Positions 1 to 8,982 of a DNA stretch of 64,000 nucleotides are shown here, one piece after another. A program made the translations under genes and the position numbers. Source of the DNA: Burkholderiales bacterium (GTDB lineage Bacteria > Pseudomonadota > Gammaproteobacteria > Burkholderiales > SG8-41); the NCBI GenBank assembly GCA_019634975.1, contig JAHCAI010000010.1:64277-128276 (forward strand). Direction: 5' to 3'. The notes beneath the pieces were generated by a model. That model was given only the letters and a program-made list of their open reading frames with translations, was not told where the DNA came from and did no database searches. Position 1 is the first letter of the stretch. The number at the start of each line of letters is the position of its first letter.

Positions 1-651
1 TGGACCGCCGCCGTCCTCGACGGAGAGCGCGACAGCACCGAACTGCGCCGGGCGCGCGCGCTGCGCCCGCTCGTCGACAGCGTCGATTTCCTGCTCGACA
101 TCCACTCGATGCAGCATCCCTCCGCTCCCCTGCTGCTCACGGGACCGCTCGCCAAGGGGCGCGATCTTGCCGCCGCCGTCGCCTACCCGGCCCTCGCGGT
201 GAGCGATGCCGGGCACGCAGCCGGCAGGCGCATGCGCGACTATGCCGGTTTCGGCGACGCGGCCAGCCCGAAAAACGCGCTGCTGGTCGAGTGCGGCCAG
301 CACTGGGCGCGGCGGACCGTGGACGTTGCCCGCGAGACCACGCTGCGCTTTCTCGCCCATTTCGGCATCATCGATTCCCGCGACGGACCGTTCCGTTTCG
401 CCGAAACACCCCTCCCGCAGCAGATCGTCGAGGTCACCCATCCCGTCACCATCGAATCGGAGCTGTTCCGCTTCGCGCAAACATTCACCGGCCTGCAGGT
501 CATCGAGAAGGCGGGAACGCTTGTCGGCTGGGACGGTGAACGCGAAGTACGCACGCCCTATGATCACTGCGTGCTGGTGATGCCCTCCAAACGCCTCTAC
601 CGCGGACAGACTGCCGTACGCCTCGGACGCTTCGCCGTGCCCGGCACCTGA
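1..651 (+). CDS. Succinylglutamate desuccinylase/aspartoacylase-family protein (5' end missing)
   Basis: The reading frame is open from the first base, so the start lies outside the window; 216 codons remain. The fragment carries a DIHSM segment near its beginning and an LLVECGQHW segment in the middle. These match the zinc-binding and catalytic (Glu) blocks of the AstE/AspA branch of M14-like metallohydrolases, which remove acyl groups from amino acids or act as amidases. The N-terminal zinc-ligand block (HxxE) would be upstream. It precedes two DppB/DppC-like permeases by 28 bp in the same direction, so it may process an imported amide or peptide. The substrate cannot be read from this fragment. 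Confidence 0.8.
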   Translation, partial: WTAAVLDGERDSTELRRARALRPLVDSVDFLLDIHSMQHPSAPLLLTGPLAKGRDLAAAVAYPALAVSDAGHAAGRRMRDYAGFGDAASPKNALLVECGQHWARRTVDVARETTLRFLAHFGIIDSRDGPFRFAETPLPQQIVEVTHPVTIESELFRFAQTFTGLQVIEKAGTLVGWDGEREVRTPYDHCVLVMPSKRLYRGQTAVRLGRFAVPGT

Positions 652-679
652 GCCTTCCGCCACCGCGCATCCGGCCACG

Positions 680-1645
680 ATGCTCAACCACATCCTGCGG
701 CGGCTGTGCTGGAGCCTGCTCGCGCTGCTCGTGATGTCGCTGCTGGTCTTCGCCGGCGTCTATGCGATCGGCAACCCGGTGGACATACTGGTCAACCCGC
801 AGGCCGACCAGGCGGAGATCGCGCGCAGCATCGCGCAGCTGGGCCTCGACAGGCCGCTGTGGCAGCAATACGGGCTTTTCCTCCGGGGCGCGCTCGGCGG
901 CGACCTCGGCAACTCCTTCGTCGCCGGCGTGCCGGCGATCACGCTGATCCTCGAGCGCCTGCCGGCGACACTGGAGCTTGCGTTGCTGGCCATGCTGATC
1001 GCCATCGTGCTCGGGGTGCCGCTGGGCCTGCTCGCCGGCCTCAAGCCGGAATCCTGGCTCGGCCGCGCGATCATGGCCGGCTCCATCCTCGGCTTCTCGC
1101 TGCCGACCTTCTGGGTCGGGCTGATGCTGATCCTGCTGTTCTCGGTGCAGCTCGGCTGGCTGCCGACGACCGGGCGCGGCCCGACGGTCGAGCTGCTGGG
1201 GATCCCCGTGAGTTTTCTCAGCTGGGAAGGCCTGCGCCACCTGATCCTGCCGGCCGCCAATCTCGCGCTGTTCAAGCTCGCGCTGCTGATCCGGCTGGTG
1301 CGGGCCGGCACGCGGGAGGCGATGCTGCAGGACTACGTGCGCCACGCCCGCGCCAAGGGCGTGGCCGAGCACGCCATCCTGCGCGTGCACGTGCTGCCCA
1401 ACATCCTGATACCCGTGGTCACCGTTGCCGGACTCGAATTCGGCTCGCTGGTCGCCTTTGCGGTCGTCACCGAGACCGTGTTTGCATGGCCCGGCATGGG
1501 CAAGCTGCTGATCGACTCCATCGGCCTGCTTGACCGGCCGGTGATCGTCGCCTACCTGCTGGTGACCGTCTGCCTGTTCATCCTGATCAACCTCGCGGTC
1601 GACCTGCTCTATGCCGCGCTCGACCCGCGGGTGCGCGCCCGATGA
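680..1645 (+). CDS. ABC transporter permease, DppB/GsiC type
   Basis: A 321-residue integral membrane protein. The first transmembrane helix is at residues 9-30, followed by the usual extracytoplasmic loop and a block of five further helices. The cytoplasmic EAA-type loop that contacts the ATPase is seen around YVRHARAKG. Length and layout are standard for the first permease of the dipeptide/oligopeptide/nickel/glutathione importer family. It overlaps the next permease gene by 4 bp (ATGA), indicating a translationally coupled pair. The ATPase and binding-protein genes are not in the window and may lie upstream. The substrate is unknown; the preceding acyl-amino-acid hydrolase suggests a peptide or amide-type compound. 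Confidence 0.93.
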   Translation: MLNHILRRLCWSLLALLVMSLLVFAGVYAIGNPVDILVNPQADQAEIARSIAQLGLDRPLWQQYGLFLRGALGGDLGNSFVAGVPAITLILERLPATLELALLAMLIAIVLGVPLGLLAGLKPESWLGRAIMAGSILGFSLPTFWVGLMLILLFSVQLGWLPTTGRGPTVELLGIPVSFLSWEGLRHLILPAANLALFKLALLIRLVRAGTREAMLQDYVRHARAKGVAEHAILRVHVLPNILIPVVTVAGLEFGSLVAFAVVTETVFAWPGMGKLLIDSIGLLDRPVIVAYLLVTVCLFILINLAVDLLYAALDPRVRAR

Positions 1646-2529
1646 ATGCCGCGGCCGCAGCAGCCTCCCCGACGCGCGAATTCGCCGCCGGCTTCGCGCG
1701 CGACCGCGTCGCCGTCGCCGCTCTGGCGCTGCTCGGCCTGCTGCTCGCGGCGGCGCTCGGCGCGTCCTGGATCAGTCCGCAGGATCCCTATGACCTGGCC
1801 CAGCTCGACATCCTCGATGCGCGGCTTGCGCCGGGATCCGCATCCTCCGCCGGCGGCATCTACTGGCTGGGCAGCGATGGCCAGGGCCGCGACCTGCTCT
1901 CGGCGATCCTCCACGGCCTGCGCATCAGCCTCGGCGTCGGCATCCTCTCCACCGTTGCCGCGCTGGCCATCGGCCTCGTGATCGGGCTGGTCTCCGCGCG
2001 CGCCGGCGGCTGGATCGACGCGCTGCTCATGCGCGTGGTCGACCTGCAGCTGTCCTTTCCGTCCATCCTCGTCGCGCTGATCCTGCTCGCCGTGACCGGC
2101 CAGGGCGTGGACCGCATCATCGTCGCGCTGGTTGTCGTGCAATGGGCCTATTACGCGCGCACCGTGCGCGGTGCCGCGCTGGTGGAACTGAAGCGGGAGT
2201 ATGTTGATGCCGCGGTATGCGCCGGCTACGGCGAGGCGCGCATCCTGTTCCGCCATGTGCTGCCCAATGTGCTGCCGCCGCTGATCGTCGTCGCCACGGT
2301 GCAGGTCGCCCATGCCATCGCGCTCGAGGCAACGCTGTCCTTCCTCGGCCTCGGCCTGCCGATCACCGAACCATCGCTCGGCCTGCTGATCGCCAACGGC
2401 TACACCTACCTGCTCTCGGGACAGTACTGGATCAGCGTGTTCCCGGGCCTCGCACTGCTGCTCGCCATCGTGTCGATCAACCTCGTCGGCGACCGGCTGC
2501 GGGACATGCTGAACCCGCGGCTGCATTAG
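1642..2529 (+). CDS. ABC transporter permease, DppC type
   Basis: A 295-residue membrane protein and the second half of a DppBC-type permease heterodimer. It has an N-terminal helix (about residues 22-45, part of the OppC N-terminal region), a periplasmic loop with the characteristic LGSDGQGRD segment, and a C-terminal BPD_transp_1 domain. The EAA loop falls near YVDAAVCAGYGEARIL and is followed by RHVLPN. The start codon overlaps the stop of the upstream permease. It is the last gene of the plus-strand unit and is followed by a bidirectional terminator hairpin shared with the converging Bug gene. Confidence 0.93.
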   Translation: MNAAAAAASPTREFAAGFARDRVAVAALALLGLLLAAALGASWISPQDPYDLAQLDILDARLAPGSASSAGGIYWLGSDGQGRDLLSAILHGLRISLGVGILSTVAALAIGLVIGLVSARAGGWIDALLMRVVDLQLSFPSILVALILLAVTGQGVDRIIVALVVVQWAYYARTVRGAALVELKREYVDAAVCAGYGEARILFRHVLPNVLPPLIVVATVQVAHAIALEATLSFLGLGLPITEPSLGLLIANGYTYLLSGQYWISVFPGLALLLAIVSINLVGDRLRDMLNPRLH

Positions 2530-2629
2530 TTGCCGGCTTCTGGCCCTGGTCTGCGCCACCGGCTCGCGCCGGGCCGCGCAGGCGGGCTGCACATCCCCGG
2601 GTGCGCCTGATTACGCGAATCAGAAAAAC

Positions 2630-2654
2630 AAAGGCCGGGCATCACCCGGCCTTT
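2630..2654 (-). terminator. Rho-independent terminator between converging units
   Basis: A perfect 10-bp stem (2630-2639 with 2645-2654) and a 5-base loop. On the minus strand the stem is followed by TTTGTTTTT... (ending about 2622), so it should terminate the long leftward operon ending with the Bug gene. On the plus strand it is followed by a weaker pyrimidine run and may also stop the permease transcript. Confidence 0.85.
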
Positions 2655-2674
2655 GCCTTTCCGGAATCGGCTGC

Positions 2675-3637
2675 TTACTGCGGCTGTATGCCGACCTGCG
2701 CCGCGACCTTGCGGTAGCGCTCCAGCTCGCTGCGGATGCGCTTGCTGAAGGCATCGGTGCCCATGGTCGTGGTCTCGGCGCCGCCGACCGTGGCATAACG
2801 CTTCTTCACGTCCGGGTTCTTCAGCGCCGCGGCCGAGGCCTCATAGAGTTTCGCGACAACGTCCTTCGGCGTGCCCCTGGGCGCGAACAGGCCGACCCAG
2901 ATCGAGGCATCGACGCCGGGAATTCCGGCTTCCTGCGCCGACATGTAGTCGGGCACCTGCGGCGAGCGCTTCGCCGTGGTCACGCCCAGCACCTTGACGC
3001 GTTTCGCCTGCAGGTGCGGCAGCACGCCGGGAAGGCCGGCGACCGTGAACACGACCTCGTTTGCGGCCACGGCCGACACCGCCGGCGCGCCGCCCTTGTA
3101 CGGCACATGCAGCGCCTTGGCGCCGGCCGCGGCGACCAGCCATTCGGTCGCCATGTGGTTGACCGAACCGGTGCCCGGCGAGCCGAAGGTCAGTTGCCCC
3201 GGCTTGGCCTTGGCGCCGGCGATCAGGTCCTGCAGCGTATTGAAGGGCGATGCGGCATTGACCACCACCAGCATCGGCGCGTCGCTGATCATGATGATCG
3301 GCGTGAAATCGCGCTCGACGTTGTAGGGCATCTCCTTGAACAGCACCGGGTTCACCGACATCTCACCGGTGTGCGCGGCGAGCAGCGTGTAGCCGTCGGG
3401 CGTCGCGCGCGCGGTGGTGCCGGTGGCGATGAAGCCGTTGGCACCGGGACGGTTGTCGACGACGAACTGCCAGCCCTTGTCCTCGGAAATCTTCATGGTC
3501 AGGATGCGTGCCGAGGTGTCTACGACGCCGCCCGGCGCGAAAGGCACCAGCACGCGGATCGGCTTGGTCGGGTAATCCGCTGCCTGCGCGGACAGCGCAA
3601 ATACAGCGGCGAAAGCGGCGGTAATCAGGCCCCTCAT
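2675..3637 (-). CDS. Bug-family (TctC) periplasmic substrate-binding protein
   Basis: A 320-residue secreted protein with a signal peptide (about residues 1-19, ending AQA). The Bug N-terminal block follows (YPTKPIRVLVPFAPGG, then VDTSAR). Family segments such as PDGYTLLAAHTG, LTFGSPGTGS and HVPYKGGAP follow in order. Bug proteins bind small carboxylates or amides in the periplasm and feed TctAB-type carriers; no TctA/TctB gene is in this window. It has a good ribosome-binding site (AAGGA) and is the last gene of the SRPBCC-molybdenum hydroxylase-UbiD operon, 28 bp after the UbiD gene. This suggests it captures the carboxylated substrate of that pathway. The ligand is inferred, not seen. Confidence 0.92.
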   Translation of the reverse strand: MRGLITAAFAAVFALSAQAADYPTKPIRVLVPFAPGGVVDTSARILTMKISEDKGWQFVVDNRPGANGFIATGTTARATPDGYTLLAAHTGEMSVNPVLFKEMPYNVERDFTPIIMISDAPMLVVVNAASPFNTLQDLIAGAKAKPGQLTFGSPGTGSVNHMATEWLVAAAGAKALHVPYKGGAPAVSAVAANEVVFTVAGLPGVLPHLQAKRVKVLGVTTAKRSPQVPDYMSAQEAGIPGVDASIWVGLFAPRGTPKDVVAKLYEASAAALKNPDVKKRYATVGGAETTTMGTDAFSKRIRSELERYRKVAAQVGIQPQ

Positions 3638-3665
3638 AATTTTTCCTTTATAATCAAATACTTAA

Positions 3666-5126
3666 TTAAAGTTTCAGCAAGTGGCGCCATTTCTCGCGCA
3701 CCCGCTCCTGCAGTTCCTTGCTCGCTTCGGCCACCGCCGGAAAATCATGCAGGTGGTCATAGGGCCGGCAGGCATCGATGATCGCCTTGGAATTGTACGG
3801 CGCCCCGGAACGGTAGGCGACGAACATCGGATCGTTCTTCGAGCCCATGCCGCGGCGGATGATGTCGATGTCGACCTCGGGATCGCTGCGCGTGGCCACC
3901 GCCCACATCACCTCCTGCAGGTTCGAGGGATCGATGTCTTCGTCGACCACCACGGTATAGCGCGACATGTAGGCGCCGACGCCGCACTGGTTGAGGATCA
4001 GCGCGGCCTGGCGCGCATGGCCGGCGTAACGCTGCCTGATCGCCACCACGTTGAACATGCGCGCGCCGCCGATCTCGTGCGCCCACACGCTCGCCACGTC
4101 AGGCACGCCGGCGGCCAGCAGTGCATCGAACAACAGGGCCGAACGCATCACAGCCTTCGAGTAGGAATAATCGTTGGGCGGCTTTGCCGGCGGGCTGCCG
4201 ACGATGATCGGGGAATTGCGGTAATAGACGCGCTCGACAGTCATCACCGGCGCCGTGCCTTCCTTGCCCGGGTAATATCCGTGGAATTCGCCGAACGGCC
4301 CCTCGGTCTTCACGTCTCCGGGATAACAGTAACCTTCGAGCACGATTTCCGCGGCGGCGGGCATCGGCAGCCCGGTCAGCCCCCCGCGCACCACCTGCAC
4401 CGGCTCGCCGAGAATGGCGCCGATATAGTTGTACTCGCACATGCCGAAGGGCACTTCGATGCCGGAGATCAGGTAACCCAGCGGGTCGCAGCCGATGACG
4501 ATCGCCACCGGGAAGGGCTTGCCCGCCCGCATGTGTTTCTCGTACTGGATCGCGCCGTGCTTGCCGGGAATCATGTCGAGGCCGACATGGTTCCTGTCGT
4601 GTACCATCACGCGATAGGTACCGACGTTGACCCAGTCACTGTCGTAGTCTTTCGTCACCACGCAGCAGCCGGTGCCGATGTACGGACCGCCGTCCTTTTC
4701 GTGCCACAGCGGCGACGGAAAAATGCCGATGTCGACGTCCTTACCGGACTGGATGTTCTCCATCACGGGTCCGGATTCCGCGATCACCGGCTCGTATTTC
4801 GGCGCTTCCGCCTGCCAGCCCTTGGGCCTGCCGCGCAGCGCCTGCACCAACCCGCGGTGGCTGCGCTCGACCGGCATGCGCAGCAGCGAGGACAGCCGCG
4901 CCGGGCTCGCCGTGGTGCAGGTGACGACGCGAAAACCCTTCGGGTAGCCCGGAATGTCGTCGAACAGCAGCGCCGGCGCGCCGTCGACCTTGACGTTCAT
5001 TTCGCTGATCGCGCCGAGTTCGAGCCTGGCGTCGGCGCCGGGCACGTCCTTCAGCTCGCCGAGCCCGCGCGCGGTGTCCAGCCAGGCGCGCAGGTCCAGG
5101 GAATTGCCTGCCGGACGTTTCGCCAT
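3666..5126 (-). CDS. UbiD-family prenyl-FMN-dependent decarboxylase
   Basis: A 486-residue UbiD-family protein. UbiD enzymes use prenylated FMN to decarboxylate, or reversibly carboxylate, aromatic and alpha,beta-unsaturated acids. The catalytic Arg-Glu-Glu set is present: R172 in GTYRVMVHD, and E275 and E280 in EGPFGEF, at almost the same numbering as characterised family members. The ATG at 5126 is chosen because it lies 2 bp after the stop of the 2Fe-2S subunit gene and begins MAKRPAG; the frame is open further upstream only inside that gene. No UbiX flavin prenyltransferase is in the window, so the cofactor must come from elsewhere. Association with a molybdenum hydroxylase and a Bug receptor suggests catabolism of an aromatic or heteroaromatic carboxylate. 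Confidence 0.93.
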   Translation of the reverse strand: MAKRPAGNSLDLRAWLDTARGLGELKDVPGADARLELGAISEMNVKVDGAPALLFDDIPGYPKGFRVVTCTTASPARLSSLLRMPVERSHRGLVQALRGRPKGWQAEAPKYEPVIAESGPVMENIQSGKDVDIGIFPSPLWHEKDGGPYIGTGCCVVTKDYDSDWVNVGTYRVMVHDRNHVGLDMIPGKHGAIQYEKHMRAGKPFPVAIVIGCDPLGYLISGIEVPFGMCEYNYIGAILGEPVQVVRGGLTGLPMPAAAEIVLEGYCYPGDVKTEGPFGEFHGYYPGKEGTAPVMTVERVYYRNSPIIVGSPPAKPPNDYSYSKAVMRSALLFDALLAAGVPDVASVWAHEIGGARMFNVVAIRQRYAGHARQAALILNQCGVGAYMSRYTVVVDEDIDPSNLQEVMWAVATRSDPEVDIDIIRRGMGSKNDPMFVAYRSGAPYNSKAIIDACRPYDHLHDFPAVAEASKELQERVREKWRHLLKL

Positions 5127-5128
5127 GG

Positions 5129-5605
5129 TCAGCCCCCGCGCTTTTTCGCCGCGAGCCGCACGGCCTTGATGATTTCCGGATAGGCCGCGCAGCGGCAGAG
5201 GTTGCCGGCGAGGTAGTGGCGGATCTCGTCGTCGGTGGGATCGGGATGGGCGTCGAGCAGCTGGCGCGTCATCAGGATGAAACCCGGCGTGCAGAAGCCG
5301 CACTGGAACGCCCCCGTTTCGATGAACGCCTGCTGCACGGCGTCGAGTCCGCCCTCGCCGGCCTGCGGTTCCTCGATGGTGCGCACGTCGGCGCCGTCGA
5401 CCAGCGTCGCCATCGTCAGGCAGCCGGAAACCGCCTGGCCGTCGACGATCACCGTGCAGCAGCCGCACAGCCCCTGGGCGCAGCTCTCGCGCGCGCCGAA
5501 CAGCCCCTGTCCCTGCAGCAGCTCAACCAGGTTCTGGTGGTTGCCGGCATGCACCGTGACCGGGTTGCCGTTGAGGGTGAATGCAATCGTACGATGTGTG
5601 GTCAT
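5129..5605 (-). CDS. 2Fe-2S subunit of a molybdenum hydroxylase (CoxS/XdhC-like small subunit)
   Basis: A 158-residue iron-sulfur subunit of the xanthine dehydrogenase family. The N-terminal plant-type ferredoxin domain has its cysteine set in CAQGLCGCC and a further Cys in SGC. The C-terminal helical [2Fe-2S] domain has CGFC and CRC. It passes electrons from the molybdenum site to the FAD subunit. The gene is separated from the large-subunit gene by about 210 bp filled with an inverted-repeat element, and it lacks an obvious Shine-Dalgarno sequence. The UbiD gene begins 2 bp after its stop. The order large, small, decarboxylase on the minus strand suggests hydroxylation and decarboxylation act in one pathway. 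Confidence 0.94.
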   Translation of the reverse strand: MTTHRTIAFTLNGNPVTVHAGNHQNLVELLQGQGLFGARESCAQGLCGCCTVIVDGQAVSGCLTMATLVDGADVRTIEEPQAGEGGLDAVQQAFIETGAFQCGFCTPGFILMTRQLLDAHPDPTDDEIRHYLAGNLCRCAAYPEIIKAVRLAAKKRGG

Positions 5606-5623
5606 TTCAAACCCTAAAATCCG

Positions 5624-5802
5624 CCACAGAGGGCACAGAGATCACGGAGATAACCAAGAAACGATTTAACAGGATAAACAGGATATTCAGGATAAAACCC
5701 ATTCTGATGCATGGATGGTTTTGCCCCGTTCTTGATCCTGTCCATCCTGCACATCCTGTTAATTGGTTTTGCAGTTCTCCGTGTTCTCTGTGCCCTCTGT
5801 GG
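5624..5802. repeat. Long inverted-repeat element with CAGGAT iterations, inside the hydroxylase operon
   Basis: Outer arms 5624-5650 and 5776-5802 are inverted copies, 26 of 27 bases identical. Inside them each arm carries three CAGGAT-type units spaced about 11 bp (left 5670-5691, right about 5736-5758), so the whole segment can fold into one long hairpin. It codes for nothing evident and occupies the gap between the large- and small-subunit genes. The base composition is lower in G+C than the neighbours. It resembles dispersed intergenic hairpin elements of proteobacterial chromosomes. Confidence 0.85.
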
Positions 5803-5815
5803 CTCGTTTTTGAAC

Positions 5816-8107
5816 TTAATCTTCCAAAGGCCTGCCCGCATTCGCGCGCAAACCGCGATACACCGCTTCCGCGGTCAGCGGCAGGCTGGTCAGCCGCACG
5901 CCCACCGCATCGTCGATCGCGCTGGCGATTGCCGGCGACACGCCGAAGGTGCCGCTCTCGCCCACGCCCTTGGCGCCGAAGGGCCCGGTCTGCTGCACCA
6001 TGTCGACGGCCTCGTTCTCCATCACCGCCGGCACGTCACGGATGCCCGGGATCTTGTAATCGGCGAGCGAGGCGTTGGTGACCTGCCCTGCATCGAAGTC
6101 CATGCGCTCGGACAGCGTGAAGCCGAGCTGCATCAGCGTCGCGCCGGAAATCTGGGTTTCGACGATCGCCGGATTCACCGGACGCCCGACGTCGACCAGG
6201 TTGACCAGTCGCGTGACCTTGAACTCGCCGGTTTCGGTGTCGACCTCGACCTCGGCGCCGGTGGCGCCGATCATCCAGAACGGCGTCGCATTGTCGGTCT
6301 GGCCCTGGGCGTCGGGCGGCGCGTAGCTGGGGATGAAGCTGCCGACGCCGACGATGTTGCCGGCCTGCATGCCGTACTTCTTGCGGAAGATGTCGGGTAT
6401 CGGCGTGGTTTCCGCCGACAGGCCGACTTCCTGTGCGAGCTTCATCAGCTTGTCGCGGGCGTCCTCGGCGGCGAGCCGCACCGCATGGCCCATGTGGAAG
6501 GTCGAGCGCGAGCCCAGCGTCGCCATGTCGTAGGGGGTGACGTCGGTGTCGGGATGCACCAGCGTCACCGACTCGACCGGTACGCCCAGCGCCTCGGCAA
6601 CGACCTGCGCCATCGCGGTATCCGAGCCCTGACCCATGTCGACCGTGCTGCAATTGACCATCACGCTGCCGTCAGCGCTGACGTTGACGATCGCCACCGA
6701 GGTCGTCGGCGAAATACTCGCCTTGAAACCGATGGCGATGCCGCGGCCGCGGCGCAGCCTGTCGCTGCCGCGGTCGAATGCCTTTTCCCATTGCATGCGC
6801 TGGGCCAGGCGCTCGAGCACCTGTTCGATGCCGGCGTCGCGCATCAGCGTGCCGGTGGCCTGCGGCCGGCCTTCCTTCAGGATGTTCTTGCGGCGGATCG
6901 CCAGCGGATCGATGTCCAGTGCCTTCGCGATCATGTCGGTGTGGCTCTCGTAGGCCCACACCAGTTGCGGAATGCCGAAGCCGCGCAGCGCGCCGGCGGC
7001 CGGCAGGTTGGTATAGAGCGCGTAGGAATCGATGGCCACATGCTCGATGTCGTACGGCCCCGGCGCGGTGAAACCGGATTTCTGAGTCACCCGCGGGCCG
7101 ATGTCGGCATAGGCGCCGCCGTTCCACCACACCTCGCATTCGCGGGCGAGGATCTTGCCGTCCTTCGATACGCCGCTCTTGATCCGCAGCGTCGCTGCGT
7201 GCTTGGTGATCTGGTAGAACTGCTCTTCCATGGTCAGCGAGATTTTCACCGGCCGGCCGGCGAGCAGTGCCGCGATGGCGACCAGCGCCTCGAGCTTGAT
7301 GTAGAGCTTGGCGCCGAAACCGCCGCCGAGGTAAGGCACCTTCACCCGCACCCGGTTCTCGGGCCAGCCGAGCAGGCGCGCGATCTCGATGCGCACGAAG
7401 GACGGGCTCTGCGACGCAGTATGGATTACCAGCTGGTTCGGCGTCGGGTCGGCGACGGTGACGAAAGGCTCCAGCGGCACGTGCAGCACCTGCTGGGTGC
7501 GGAAGGTATGCTCGAAGACGTGGTCGGCCGTGGCAAAAGCCTTCTGCACATCACCGCGGCGCAGATGGAAGTCGAGCGCGATGTTGGTATCGCGCTTGCC
7601 CTTCAGGTGCTTGAGGTCGGGGAAGGTACCCGCGGGTTTCAGCACTTCGTGCACCACGGCCTTCGAGGTCATCGCCTCGACCTCGTCGAACACCGCGGGC
7701 AGTTCCTCGTAGTCGGCCGCGATCATCTGTGCCGCCGCTTCGGCGACATGCGGATCGGCGGCGAGCACCAGTGCCACCGGCTCGCCGACATGTCGCACCT
7801 TGTCGACCGCCAGCACCGGCTGGTCATGGAAGGCCGGACCATAGTGCGGATCCGGCACCAGTTTCATGATGTCGGCGGCGGTGTAGACGGCATGCACGCC
7901 CGGCAGCTCCCGCGCCGCAGACACGTCTATGCCCTTGATGCGCGCATGCGCGACGGTGCTGCGGAACACCTTGCCGTGGAGCATGCCCGGCAGGCGCAGG
8001 TTGTGCACGTACTCCGCCTTGCCGGTGACCTTGGCCCGCGCCTCGACGCGCGGAATGGAGCGCCCGAAGGCGGATCCGCTGTTGCTTTTGCCTAAAGTGG
8101 TGGCCAT
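5816..8107 (-). CDS. Molybdopterin-binding large subunit of a xanthine-dehydrogenase-family hydroxylase
   Basis: A 763-residue catalytic subunit that would bind molybdopterin-cytosine dinucleotide and hydroxylate a C-H bond next to nitrogen or in an aromatic ring. The N-terminal a/b hammerhead domain occupies roughly residues 20-130. The molybdopterin domain carries GGGFGAK, AGALRGFG, GQGSDT and, near residue 715, KGVGESG, which supplies the conserved catalytic Glu. The AYRCSFR loop of true CO dehydrogenases is absent (ALRGFG is in its place), so a CO-oxidising role is unlikely. A ribosome-binding site (GGAG) precedes the ATG. It is third in the operon, 17 bp after the FAD subunit gene. The substrate is unknown. 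Confidence 0.94.
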   Translation of the reverse strand: MATTLGKSNSGSAFGRSIPRVEARAKVTGKAEYVHNLRLPGMLHGKVFRSTVAHARIKGIDVSAARELPGVHAVYTAADIMKLVPDPHYGPAFHDQPVLAVDKVRHVGEPVALVLAADPHVAEAAAQMIAADYEELPAVFDEVEAMTSKAVVHEVLKPAGTFPDLKHLKGKRDTNIALDFHLRRGDVQKAFATADHVFEHTFRTQQVLHVPLEPFVTVADPTPNQLVIHTASQSPSFVRIEIARLLGWPENRVRVKVPYLGGGFGAKLYIKLEALVAIAALLAGRPVKISLTMEEQFYQITKHAATLRIKSGVSKDGKILARECEVWWNGGAYADIGPRVTQKSGFTAPGPYDIEHVAIDSYALYTNLPAAGALRGFGIPQLVWAYESHTDMIAKALDIDPLAIRRKNILKEGRPQATGTLMRDAGIEQVLERLAQRMQWEKAFDRGSDRLRRGRGIAIGFKASISPTTSVAIVNVSADGSVMVNCSTVDMGQGSDTAMAQVVAEALGVPVESVTLVHPDTDVTPYDMATLGSRSTFHMGHAVRLAAEDARDKLMKLAQEVGLSAETTPIPDIFRKKYGMQAGNIVGVGSFIPSYAPPDAQGQTDNATPFWMIGATGAEVEVDTETGEFKVTRLVNLVDVGRPVNPAIVETQISGATLMQLGFTLSERMDFDAGQVTNASLADYKIPGIRDVPAVMENEAVDMVQQTGPFGAKGVGESGTFGVSPAIASAIDDAVGVRLTSLPLTAEAVYRGLRANAGRPLED

Positions 8108-8124
8108 CGTTACTCCGTGACAGG

Positions 8125-8982
8125 TCAGGCGGCGAGTGCCTGGCGCAGAGCGCGACCGGCGTGTACCCGCAGCAGTTCGGTCTTGTAGGCGGCGGAGCCG
8201 CGGGCATCGCCGATCAGTTCGGCCTCCGCCGCGGCGGCTTCGCCCGCCCGGGCGAGCAAGGCGTCGTTGACGACCGCCCCCCGGAGCAGCGCCTCCACCG
8301 ACGCGAGGCGCAGCGGCTTCTCGGTGGCCGCGCTGACCACGAAACGCGCGTCCTCGATGACCCTGCCGTCGGTGCGCAGCGACACCGCGATGCCGAGCGT
8401 CGGCCAGTCGTCCGCGGCGCGCGTGGTCAGCTTGACATAGGCGGCACGGCGGCCTGTCTGGTCCGGCACCAGCACCTCGGCAATCAGCTCGTTGCGCGCC
8501 AGTGCGGTCTCGTAATAACCGGTGAAAAGCCCGCTGACCGGCAGCGTGCGCGAGCCGGCCGTTGCGGCAGTGACCAGCTGCGCATCAAGTGCGATCAGCA
8601 CCGGCGGAAGGTCCATGTGCGGATCGGCGTGGGCCAGATGCCCGCCCAGCGTAGCCACGTTGCGCACGCGCACATTGGACAGCGTGCGCAACGTGGCCGC
8701 GATCACCGGCAGTCTGCGGCGCACCGCGGCCGTGCGTCCCAGCGCGCTCAACGTCGTCAGCGCGCCAATGCGCAGGCTGCCATCCTTCGCGGCGGTGGCT
8801 TTCGAATAGCGCGACTCGATGCCGCGCAGGCTGATCAGCCGCGTCGGCTGGAAAACGCCGGCCTTCATCATCAGCATCAGGGCGGTGGCGCCGCCGAACA
8901 CGCGCACCGACTCGTCGCCCGCATCCAGCAGTTTCAGCGCCGACTTCAGCGAGCGCGGCTGCTCCAGCTCGAACGGCCTCAT
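8125..8982 (-). CDS. FAD-binding subunit of a molybdenum hydroxylase (CoxM-like)
   Basis: A 285-residue middle subunit. The N-terminal FAD domain of molybdopterin dehydrogenases is visible through VFGGATALMLMMK (around residues 28-40) and TLGGHLAHADPHMD (around residue 115), both of which bind the flavin. The CO-dehydrogenase flavoprotein C-terminal domain follows from about residue 170. It shuttles electrons between the 2Fe-2S subunit and an external acceptor. Its start overlaps the end of the upstream SRPBCC gene by 4 bp, and the large-subunit gene follows after 17 bp, so the three are translated as a set. Confidence 0.93.
   Translation of the reverse strand: MRPFELEQPRSLKSALKLLDAGDESVRVFGGATALMLMMKAGVFQPTRLISLRGIESRYSKATAAKDGSLRIGALTTLSALGRTAAVRRRLPVIAATLRTLSNVRVRNVATLGGHLAHADPHMDLPPVLIALDAQLVTAATAGSRTLPVSGLFTGYYETALARNELIAEVLVPDQTGRRAAYVKLTTRAADDWPTLGIAVSLRTDGRVIEDARFVVSAATEKPLRLASVEALLRGAVVNDALLARAGEAAAAEAELIGDARGSAAYKTELLRVHAGRALRQALAA

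Noticed and set aside
5711..8095. 794-codon plus-strand frame opposite the Mo-binding subunit
   Set aside because: It is His/Arg/Ala-rich low-information sequence antisense to a well-motived gene; a by-product of G+C-rich codons.
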